From contig BFEA01000233.1 of the NCBI GenBank assembly GCA_003427395.1, forward strand, positions 2,249,415-2,275,100: a stretch of DNA of 25,686 bases, read 5' to 3'. A model generated the notes under the pieces. The model saw only the letters and a program-made list of their open reading frames with translations, was not told the origin of the DNA and made no database searches. Source of the stretch: Chara braunii (Eukaryota > Streptophyta > Charophyceae > Charales > Characeae). Below are positions 18,101-25,686 of the stretch, piece after piece. Positions within the stretch are counted from its first letter, which is position 1; the number at the start of each line of letters is the position of its first letter. The position numbers were made by a program, and so were the translations under genes.

Positions 18101-18922
18101 GTCAAACCGTCCAATCTTATGGAACTTGCCTGACTCAGCCATTGAGTATACACGAACAGGTTGCACAACTGCTTCTCTCTTCTTTTTGGGCATACGACAA
18201 GGCCGTTCACCTTAGAACAAGGCTTTGTCGCCCAGAACTGTTTAATATCCAACTTATATATACCTCTCAGAGCTTGGTATTCAAAAGTCGGGCATAGGAC
18301 CGAGGCGTTCATGTTAGAACAAGGTCCGACCTGCCCAGGGTTACCTTCAATTATACTCTTAATTATACTCTCTTCATTTTATGATAAGCTATAGCCAGGC
18401 CGTCCAATCTTATGGAACCCATGCCTGGCTAGCCTGTTCATACACAGGATAGTATAAAATATAAACAAAATTCAACCCTTTGGGTTCCAGCATGTGCGAG
18501 ACATTGGGCCAGACCGTCCAATCTTATGGAACTGGTCTGGTCCTCTGCCAGGTTCGTTTCTCTCTGACCCAACTGTGTACAGCATGAGTCCAAGGTCGTC
18601 CAATCTTATGGACATGCCCTGCCCTCAACAAGGATTATCCCCTCAGAATAAAACAAGAGGGGGGCTGAGGCGTCCAATCTTATGGACTTGCTCAGACCTC
18701 CTCGATCAGAAATAAAAGAAACAGAACAAACCCCAATCAAACATGGCAACCAAACCCTTCAATCTTATGGTACAGGTTTGACCCCTGAAAGTCAACCACA
18801 GTCAACCCTCACAGTTCAGAGCCATCAGACCGTCCAATCTTATGGAACTGGTCTGACTCTCCATGCAATTCAAAAATAAACACAGCGGTCAGGCTGTCCA
18901 ATCTTATGGAACTGGTTTGACC
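18101..18922. repeat. Array of ten hairpins with a conserved core and varying stems
   Basis: Eight elements share the core GTCCAATCTTATGGA, with variants, near 18109, 18402, 18516, 18598, 18671, 18757, 18832 and 18896. Two more (18195-18230 and 18297-18327) have the related cores GTTCACCTTAGAAC and GTTCATGTTAGAAC. Outer arms differ between copies but are self-complementary within each copy: AGCCAGGC/GCCTGGCT (18393-18430), CCAGACC/GGTCTGG (18509-18540), CTGAG/CTCAG (18665-18695), CAAACC/GGTTTG (18751-18780), TCAGACC/GGTCTGA (18825-18856), CGACAAGGCC/GGCTTTGTCG (18195-18230). The core itself pairs (GTCCA/TGGAC or GTTC/GAAC) around a six-base loop ending TTA. Starts are 62-116 bp apart. The spacers are unrelated by eye. 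Confidence 0.9.
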
Positions 18923-19106
18923 CCATAGGACCCTGCCAACCTCGAGCAAAACCACCTTTCACCCACCCTTCCCCCAGATGCAACCCTTTGTATTCGCAAT
19001 CTGCCTTCAGACAATCAACAAAAACTGAAACTGAGATTGCGCACACATTCCTTTACTTAATTTGAGTGGTGTCCTGCCAGTCAAACTAAAGTCAAGATAG
19101 GGGTGC
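18923..19106. other. Spacer after the hairpin array
   Basis: This is C-rich, then mixed-composition sequence. I see no hairpin of the array type, no credible open frame and no repeat with the rest of the window. Confidence 0.5.
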
Positions 19107-19161
19107 ATGCAACATACTCAGTCAAACATAGTAAGGGGTACAGATAGGGGTTATACCAGGG

Positions 19162-19173
19162 TATATAAAGGGG
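19162..19173 (+). promoter_or_regulatory. TATA-box-like element TATATAAAGGGG
   Basis: TATATAAAGGGG is a strong TATA-box match. It also resembles the plant RNA polymerase I initiation consensus (TATATA followed by a G run). It lies 240 bp downstream of the hairpin array. No rRNA sequence follows in the window. The nearest downstream candidate is the gag-like remnant, so an LTR promoter is the simplest alternative. Strand and start site are inferred from the motif only. Confidence 0.35.
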
Positions 19174-19189
19174 AAGCAATGGTTACCTC

Positions 19190-20420
19190 TCAATTCCCTG
19201 CCTCCAGAACTCCTCCTGAGTTCCGGCAGAGTTCCCGCAATCGGTGGGGCGAACCTCCCACAGAGGCCTTGGCGCGGATTACGGGTTGCAATCCCGCCTG
19301 CCGCCTTCCCCTCAGCACCGACAGACTGGACTTAGAGGAAGAAGGGCAGAAAAAGAGAATGTTAAGACTCTCAGATCCAAGAGTGGTGCACCCAGACTAG
19401 CAGGAGAGGGCCTCGATATCTTGGATCGCCTGAGGGCCCCGCAATGGTGGCCAAACTATAACAGCGTGGCCAATTTCCGACGTTAAGTTGCCAAGGGCAA
19501 TACTTCACCGACCCCTCCGTCCGCAGCAATAGCGCTCCCCTTTGCTTTATCCAGCCTGGCCACTTCTTCAAGCCTTGCTCGATTGGGGCCGCCCGGCAAC
19601 CCGCAGTAGGCTTTAAACACAACATGGTACTCAGTGATGGTCAATAGTAGCAGCAATAACCCGTATCCCACCCGCAGCAGCAACCCTCAACGACAACCTG
19701 CAGCCGACTGTGTGCCATACACAGCCACAGCCAGGGCACAGTCATCAACAACAGTCGTTACAGCCCGTGCCCCAGTGTAGCGGGCAACAACACTTTGCCC
19801 GATCACCAACCACTCGTAGCCATAGTCAGGGCTCAGCTTGCAGCCGCCAATAACCCTCCCACACGGTCTGTTAGCCATACGCAACCTGTGCGACCAGCAG
19901 TAGCGCCCCATAACACGTCTCACCCCCCCCATTTTCTCGTGGCCTATTTTGACCGGCTAGCCAAGCTACACCCTGGCTAACATGCGCCAACCATGCACCA
20001 TGCAATCGGCACGGACACCCCAACTGCATACCATGTAACCCTGGTTACACTGCCGTACCGGTCAGCAACTCATGAGCCCCCAGTGCGACGAGCCTCAGCA
20101 ACCCGGAGCCACCTGCAGTCTTCAGCAACCACGAGTTCGGCTACCTGTAGTTCCGTGGCCACAACAGTCAGCGCAGCACTGTTGCCAGCGTTAGAGACAA
20201 AAGGCCGGGGGGGGGCACGCCTCACGCGTTATGGTCATCTCACGTTCAACATGCAGGCTGTTAGCCTCGAAACAGCTTTCACATCGCTCGTATTGGGTAG
20301 TCGGGCAACATGCCGACCAACAGGTAAGTTTCCAACCCCCGCTCAGCTCCCCCGTGCCACGTCCATCACTACCCCCGGTAAAGCAGAATGGATCCATCGT
20401 CAAAATCCGGCCTGAGACTC
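19190..20420 (+). pseudogene. Probable degenerate gag, Q/T/S-rich
   Basis: The plus strand shows, near 19500-19590, a stretch reading PLCFIQPGHFFKPC. It resembles a retrotransposon zinc knuckle (C-X2-C-X4-H-X4-C) that has lost two residues including the second Cys. It is followed by Gln/Ser/Thr-rich low-complexity sequence over several frames (to about 20420), as often seen after the knuckle in plant and algal gag proteins. Several stops and frame changes interrupt it. No RT or integrase follows in this orientation. The call rests on one motif and composition, so it is weak. Confidence 0.3.
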
Positions 20421-20700
20421 TCGCTCTTACCATCTTCACCCTCGGGCGCAACTATCAACGACTACCCTGACAAAACTACTAATCTACTAACTAAACTAAC
20501 ACCGTCATCCCGTTCGCCACACCAGGAAACCTCAACCTCACAGTTTCTCTCTCCCGATCCCCACGTACGTCAAACGAGGTAAGCAATTCCTTTCCCCACC
20601 ATGCCCATACTCCCGACAGCACCGCGCATCGCTTTTCTTAAAAATCCCCTTCCCTACTGACTGCCTGGCCAATCCGACTTCAAGTTCGGTGTCGCCCGAC
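20421..20700. other. No gene recognised
   Basis: C/A-rich sequence containing short open frames on both strands with no motif. The transition to the hairpin cluster starts near 20690. Confidence 0.4.
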
Positions 20701-21357
20701 CTCAAACCCCCGGGTTTGAGTCTTTGTTCGTTCGTTTCTATCGAGAACGAACGAACTCAGTTTTTCCTTCCCCGTTCCTCTTCACTTCTGCCATAGCCCC
20801 TCGCACCCCTATCCTCCACTACTCTTTCCACACCGACTTTCTCGCAATTCCGGTCTTAGATTCGGGGTCGCAAGCCCCGAAAACCTCCACATAGCCGCCC
20901 TCCCGGCTCGATTCTGTTAAGAATCGAGCAAACTGCGCCCCACTAACCACGCCCGACTCCCTCCTCCGTAGCTCCGCACTCACCCAGTCGCGACCCCTGT
21001 CCGGGTTCGTCCACCAACTTTCACCGTTCGTCACCTTGCCCTTCGTATTCTTGGCAGCAGGGGGACCGCGCTGACGTCTCCCCAGCCTCCTCCTCCCGGA
21101 TAGCAATTAGCGCTGCGCATCCTTCCCGACTACCCCGATTGTCGAAAAACTGTCGAAAACTGTTCGACAGACAAAACTCTTCGCCACTCCAGCCGATCCT
21201 CCCACCTTTACCACTCCCCCTACGCTGTACTACCACATTCCCGACACCGCCAGCACCCGCCACTCCTTAAATTGTCGCCTCGCCTGCAGCCCCACTATAA
21301 CGGCTGGCCAACTCCACCGCCCCTACCTGAACCTGGCGGGACCCACGACTAGGTCCC
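20701..21357. repeat. Cluster of perfect hairpins in C-rich sequence
   Basis: Perfect arms are found at CTCAAACCC/GGGTTTGAG (20701-20720, loop 2), GTTCGTTCGTT/AACGAACGAAC (20726-20756, loop 9), TTCGGGG/CCCCGAA (20861-20881), GCTCGATTC/GAATCGAGC (20906-20929, loop 6), CTGTCGAA/TTCGACAG (21150-21170, loop 5) and GGGACC/GGTCCC (21338-21357). Arms of 9-11 bp with short loops are unlikely by chance at this density. The hairpins are unrelated in sequence. Open frames on the minus strand here (20819-21479) have no recognisable content. Confidence 0.65.
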
Positions 21358-22200
21358 CTCCCCTTCTTCGCGCTACCCTTATGCCGGGGAGGCTGCGCGA
21401 ATCTCCCCCGTGTCGCTCCAACTTTGGCAAATGTCCCGAAGGACCCGGCCGCAGAATTACCCCACCCGCGGCTTTTCAAGCGTCTGACTGCCAGCCGCCG
21501 TGCCGCGCCTCAGACCAGAACGACCCATGAATAATAAAAATGAAAAATAAAAATTAAGCTTAGCATGAACGAAGATCCCTAGGCCGGGTGCGGAACTACT
21601 AACCCCCCCCCCCCCCCCCTTGGTCCCGTGGACCGGGTCCGTCGCCACCCCTACCAGCAAAACCGAGGGGGGATAGCCTTGCCAAGCCCTCGGCCCTCTC
21701 AGTTTTCTCCACACGCTCCGTTGCTGCTGCACCGACGCCCGCTGACCTTGATCCCTGAATCCCCGTAGGAATAGGCCAACACCATATCCTATAGGGCTAT
21801 GCCCCAGCTTGGTGCAATGGAGCGCGAACTCTAATATGAGGTGGTGCCGCGCCATGCTTAGGCCTGGGAACAACATCCTGGGCCTTCTTGTCCAACCACG
21901 GCCGGCACGCCATCACCAGGCACTGGCACCAGCCTACTTGAACCGCCCCGTGGCTATCCCACGGGCCACCCCGCGCGCCAGTCCTACCGTCGGTCGCGCA
22001 TGCCAACCCAAAAGCGGACTTTTATCCCTTAGTCAAAACCGTAGCACGGTCCAGGATGGTCGACTAGGCCGGCCGTTCACTCAATCAAGAAAATCACACG
22101 TGCGCCTTAATTTGCGCGCCCACATACCCCCTAACCTAACCAAGGCGGGTCTCGGACGCGATCGTGCCTCGCACGGCTTATTTCGACCAAACTCATTGTT
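21358..22200. other. No gene recognised; 17-C homopolymer
   Basis: Mostly GC-rich sequence without a credible coding region. A run of 17 C occupies 21603-21619, beside an AT-rich patch (about 21530-21560). ACCGT/ACGGT near 22048-22061 and GGTCC/GGACC near 21622-21635 are small inverted repeats. Confidence 0.5.
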
Positions 22201-22455
22201 CCCTGTCATCTGCAAAAAACAGGGCGGATACCCTTGTAAGGGTATTCGCACCGACACCGCACTCGACCGCATGCTGTCGGGGCCGACAGTCACAATCCCG
22301 ACTGCATGCGGTCAATGGCCCCGCGGTCATGACCACTCGGGATACACAGGAAGCAACTACAACTTCTACTGGCCATAAGTGTTTCCCTGGGTTGAGCTCG
22401 TAGAAGCTCCACCCTGGACGGAAGATCCTCCAAAACCGACTTTGGGCGGATCTTC
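22201..22455. repeat. Run of five adjoining hairpins
   Basis: Successive inverted repeats are CCCTGT/ACAGGG (22201-22224), ATACCCTT/AAGGGTAT (22228-22245, loop 2), GACCGCATGC/GCATGCGGTC (22265-22313) enclosing TGTCGG/CCGACA, GGTTGAGCT/AGCTCCACC (about 22390-22413, one mismatch), and GAAGATCC/GGATCTTC (22421-22455) with CCAAA/TTTGG inside. Together they tile most of 255 bp. The last lies at the end of the minus-strand gag remnant. Confidence 0.65.
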
Positions 22456-23600
22456 TAAGAGACCTTCGCGTTCTTGAATCTAAACTGCTGGTGGTCATAA
22501 TCGCCGCAGTGGATGCAAGCTTCTCGCAAATATCTATCCTTCCACACATCTTGATCCAGGCCAGCCCTCACCCAAGTCGGTGTCTTGTTTGAGTTATGAG
22601 TCTGCCCCTAACTCTTTCTGGCCTCCCTTGCCATGACCAACAATCTTTCCCTTGGTTATGCAGCGAGGTTGCCACCGTCTACACTCCCCTCGCTGCCTAA
22701 CTTCGTTTCCTCCCACAAGCTCGGAAAGATCATCGATCTCAGTTTGATTCCCATCGGAATCAACCATCATCAATCGACTACCTTTCTTTTTCCATTCCTG
22801 TGAAGTCTTCTTCTTCGTACCGTCCATTACAGGTTGTTGAGACCCTCCTAGCTTAGCCTCTTAATCCAAGGCCTTTTTGATGAAGAAGTCAAGAGTATGA
22901 TACTCAATGCTTGCCTCACTAATCATCAAGTTCTTGATGTCTGTGGGAAGGCATCATAAGAACATGGTCAGCAACACTTGTGGGTCATAGCGAACACCTA
23001 GGACGACATCGAGTTTTTCTACGGTAGTGGTGAGTTCTCGCACGGACTTGTACTTCCTAGTGTCAAGCGGGGCCAACGCATCAGTGGTCTGCTGAGCCTG
23101 TTGAGGGTTGTGTCAACTCGTCTCTACCAACTCCATAAAACTCTCTAAGGTATGGGTCTTTGCCCAGTCATTCATTTGTCTGCCGAATCCGTTGGATGCC
23201 ACTAGACTGTCTAGCCATCTTGCTGCTGAACCCTCCAAATATGAGGCGGCAGTGATCACCTCTTCCACGTGCAACGTCCTCTTCGCCCTTACCCACACTG
23301 GAACTGTTGTGAGGGGATCGGGGGAGGGTGACGCCTGCCACTTGCTGAAGCCAAGGGTAACAGTGTCTGTCACCCGCTGCCCCCACTTCCGAGGTCCTCG
23401 ACAAGGGGTTGGGTTTTTTGTTGCCTGTTACGCCCCCTTTCAAACTGCTGAGTATGAAGGTTCAAATTGTCATTTAATATAGGAGCAAAACAAAATAAAA
23501 TAAAACAAAAAAGATCACCACCTACAGATCTGAGACCTGGCCATTTACTCCTGCGAACAGTTCCACTATAAAACCAAGGAGGGGGAGGGCGAATGTACAA
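22430..23600 (-). pseudogene. gag: Gag of a minus-strand gypsy element, three in-frame stops
   Basis: The minus strand keeps one frame from 23373 to 22594 (about 260 codons), broken only by TGA 23113-23115, TGA 22954-22956 and TAA 22861-22863. It contains AASYLEGSAARWLDSLVAS, a helical gag core, then MNDWAKTHTLESFMELVE and KYKSVRELTTTVEKL. After a frameshift (22560-22590) comes a zinc knuckle, CIHCGDYDHQQFRF, in which the last Cys is Phe (22476-22478, GAA on the plus strand). Upstream sequence to about 23600 is gag-like in another frame (HTQQFERGRNRQQ). The family resembles streptophyte gypsy gags from memory. It is on the same strand as the protease-RT remnant at 10798-12822 and ends where that one's gag would be needed. 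Confidence 0.75.
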
Positions 23601-24240
23601 TTTTCCTTAAGCAGGGGTACGTGGGAAACTTTCCCAAACCCTATTAGTACTTTTGCAACTGTCCTCAGAAAACCCCCTACTATTTGCCTAGAGTGAGGCC
23701 CCTTATCCCAGGTGGCGCAACACTCAACTGTTCCCCCTTTTCTTACCTCTATGTGTATGTTCATGAGTTGAGTGTCGCGAGTGCAGGCCTCTCTCCAATG
23801 AAGTGACTTGCACTATGAGCACAGCTCAAGATTTGCTCGATTGATACAACTAATTAAGTAATGATTAAATGGTAATGTTTCAAATCATCAATCAGCTGAA
23901 CCCTGCCTCCTCCATAATAATTGTCAGGGATCTGCACCTCAGACTAAACTGTAATGGGGTTAGAGCATGGTCTCCCTCGTCTTCTGAATGAGAGAGCACC
24001 AAGTGTGTGATCATGGCCCGGATCATTTGTTGTTCAATCTTTCAGAGTAGAGCTAGAGTCATGCTCAACAGGTGCTCCGCTTCACTGCGCTCAGATCCAT
24101 TCGTCTGTGCACGTTTTGTCATTTACTATGTGACTGTGTGTCTCCCTCACTCTCTCGCACACTTCCACACACACATGCACAGTCTCTCTCTCACACTCAT
24201 GCACGGTATCTCTTCTGGCTCGTCGATTCAGTAGGTACTA
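23601..24240. other. Possible leader of the minus-strand element, then low complexity
   Basis: 23600-23770 could be the leader or LTR side of the minus-strand gag, since it lies directly upstream of it, but no LTR terminus or primer binding site was recognised. An open minus frame at 23522-23764 has no known domain. 24110-24220 is rich in CT and CA repeats. Confidence 0.35.
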
Positions 24241-24247
24241 GAATTGG

Positions 24248-24845
24248 AATGAATGTTCAGCAAGAGCATGGAAAGGTGCATCACCATGTTCTGTTCCTTC
24301 TGTGCCCTTGCATCAAGCCTGTACTACAGCGCCCTTCCTTCCACTTACGTCGCAATTGCCATTTTTCGGTGGTNGCCCAGGTTGTGATCTGAGGAAGAAC
24401 CTTCACCGGGTTCAAAGAAAGGTGCATCACCATATGCTGGTTCTGAAAATGCCGCATGTTGTAGCCCCTCAATTCTCCAGGTATTGAAATTGGAACGAAC
24501 ATTCAGTGAGAACATGGAAAGAGACATCCCCATATCCTCTGTTCTTCACGNACTGTAGGCCTGTCCCAAATCAATGACGACTCCCTCTTCTGTGCGTGGC
24601 CACCCAATGGTAGGGGAATGTATCTTCAGCTAGAATATGGAAAGATACACACCAATATACTTTGTCTTTCATGCACAACAGGCCTGGACAGCTTTCCCAC
24701 CAAATGAAGATGAACGTCCATCAAGAGCACCCAAAGATACATCAACATACCCTTGACTTCTTACCCTGCGAGTTTGGCTCACCAAATGCACCTTCAGCAA
24801 GAACAGGGGTAGGTACATCCACATGTTCTTTGTCCTTCTACCCCG
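24248..24845 (+). repeat. Six diverged tandem copies of a ~75-145-bp unit
   Basis: A block of the type TTCAGCAAGAACATGGAAAG-GTACATCACCATAT-CTTTGTCCTTC recurs with cores at about 24271, 24417, 24516, 24639, 24731 and 24806. Spacing is 75-146 bp, and identity between copies is moderate. The plus strand is not open across the copies. It is probably an old minisatellite. Single ambiguous bases at 24374 and 24551 lie in it. Confidence 0.7.
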
Positions 24846-25642
24846 CACAATGGTCACCCTCTCTCTCTCTCTCTAACACACTCGCACCCGCTCTTGCAGT
24901 GCCACTCTCTCCCACATGCTAGCTCACCTGCCCGCTTCTGCGGGCTCAGCCCTCCACTCTCCCCATGTTGGCTTCTTCATGAATGTTCCTGTTCGTGCTT
25001 AAGGCCAGGTCATAATGAGTTAGATTATGGCCTGTCTTCCGCTCCCCCTTTGACTCTATTTCTCTTTTTCACACTCCACTCTCTTTTTCTTCCCTCTTCT
25101 TCTCTCTCTCTCTCTTCTCTCTTCCTTCTCTCTTCCTTCTCTCTTCCTTCTCTCTTCTTTCTCTCTTCTCTCTTCTTTTTTTCTCTCTCTCTCTCACTAC
25201 CTCACCCTCCCTCACCGCTCACGCACNCCATCTCGCTTGCGCACGCTCTCTACGAAGTTTCCCACTTCCGCCCCATGAGCAGCTCCATGCTGACGCTGTC
25301 CTGAATGTACCTGTCCAGCGCTTGGGGTAACGTGAAGACTAAAAAAAAACGAAAAAAAGAAGTACAACACAGGCACAACTTTTCTCTTTCCCACTCACAC
25401 ACACTCTCTTTCTCCTTCACGCACTTCTTACTCGCCCTTTCTTTCTCCCTCTGCCTACGTACGCACGACATGAGCCCCTCCTGCAGTGCAACTCTCTCTC
25501 CCTCTCTCCGTCTCTCCCTCTCTCCCTCTCTTCTCTCTTCTCTCTTCCCACTCTCTCTACTTGTCTTACTCTCTCACACACTCTTGCACACACAGAGACA
25601 CACACACTCACTCACTCGCTCTCTCGCTTACTCACTTGTGCT

Positions 25643-25686
<44 letters not shown>
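24846..25686. repeat. CT-rich low-complexity region
   Basis: Long polypyrimidine stretches are present: CT repeats near 24862-24884, CTCTTCCTT-type arrays at 25080-25195, CT/CA mixtures at 25480-25630, and a pure CT run at 25651-25686 to the end. 24910-25060 and 25230-25340 are more complex but hold no recognisable gene. One ambiguous base lies at 25227. Long open frames here follow from repeat composition. Confidence 0.85.

Noticed and set aside
18101-18922. CRISPR-like array
   Set aside because: The repeats are regularly spaced, but spacing varies from 62 to 116 bp, the arms differ between copies, no cas genes occur, and the context is clearly eukaryotic.
19162-19173. Start of an rRNA transcription unit (Pol I promoter)
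   Set aside because: The box resembles the plant consensus, but no 18S, 5.8S, 25S or transcribed-spacer landmark was recognised downstream in the window.
19282-19300. tRNA T-arm lookalike (CGGGTTGCAATCCCG)
   Set aside because: No acceptor stem, D-arm or anticodon arm with proper spacing could be placed around it; it is a simple hairpin.
20701-20756. Bacterial-style intrinsic terminators
   Set aside because: The hairpins lack a following T-run and no bacterial gene precedes them.
20819-21479. Minus-strand open frames in the C-rich hairpin region
   Set aside because: They reflect GC-rich composition with few stops; no motif, and the perfect inverted repeats explain the sequence better.
25417-25611. 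Minus-strand Arg/Glu-rich open frame
   Set aside because: It is a translation of CT-rich low-complexity DNA.

Overview
The window looks like a repeat-rich intergenic stretch of a large eukaryotic nuclear genome. It holds no intact cellular gene, tRNA or rRNA that I can recognise. The evidence is decayed Ty3/gypsy retrotransposons, small hAT-like elements with 8-bp target duplications, a foldback element, long microsatellites and CT-rich tracts. The minus-strand gypsy element reads like those of plants and charophyte algae; a Chara-like streptophyte is a guess from memory of such proteins, not a demonstrated assignment. A 193-base run of N (14797-14989) inside a C tract marks an assembly gap, so the two sides may not be truly adjacent.

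Layout. (1) 1-7409, plus strand: a Ty3/gypsy element with a primer-binding-site-like sequence at 819-831, then broken gag, protease, reverse transcriptase, RNase H and integrase. An unfamiliar Cys/His-rich domain (5688-6026) lies between RNase H and integrase, and a 334-bp foldback element (1713-2046) sits inside gag. (2) 7406-9363: broken ORFs of unknown function downstream of integrase. The first overlaps the integrase stop as ATGA, and a 128-bp tandem duplication lies among them. (3) 9430-10797: AT-rich sequence and remnants of a hAT-like family. (4) 10798-12822, minus strand: protease, RT and RNase H of a second gypsy element, interrupted by a 353-bp hAT-like insertion. (5) 12823-14790: microsatellites and two more hAT-like elements with clear target duplications. 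(6) 15000-16545: non-coding sequence with two diverged copies of a structured unit about 640 bp apart. (7) 17142-18922: a hairpin-dense region that includes three units of about 122 bp and an array of ten hairpins sharing one core loop, followed by a TATATAAAGGGG box at 19162. (8) 19190-22460: a probable degenerate gag and many perfect short inverted repeats. (9) 22430-23600, minus strand: a decayed gag that may be the missing front part of element (4). (10) 24240-25686: a diverged six-copy tandem repeat, then CT-rich low-complexity sequence.

The strongest candidate for something undescribed is the hairpin array at 18101-18922. Its loop core is nearly invariant, while the flanking stem arms differ from copy to copy and stay complementary to each other. 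Second come the paired structured units at 15590-16540, which show a compensatory base-pair change. Third are the Cys/His domain embedded in the first gypsy polyprotein and the extra ORFs after its integrase.
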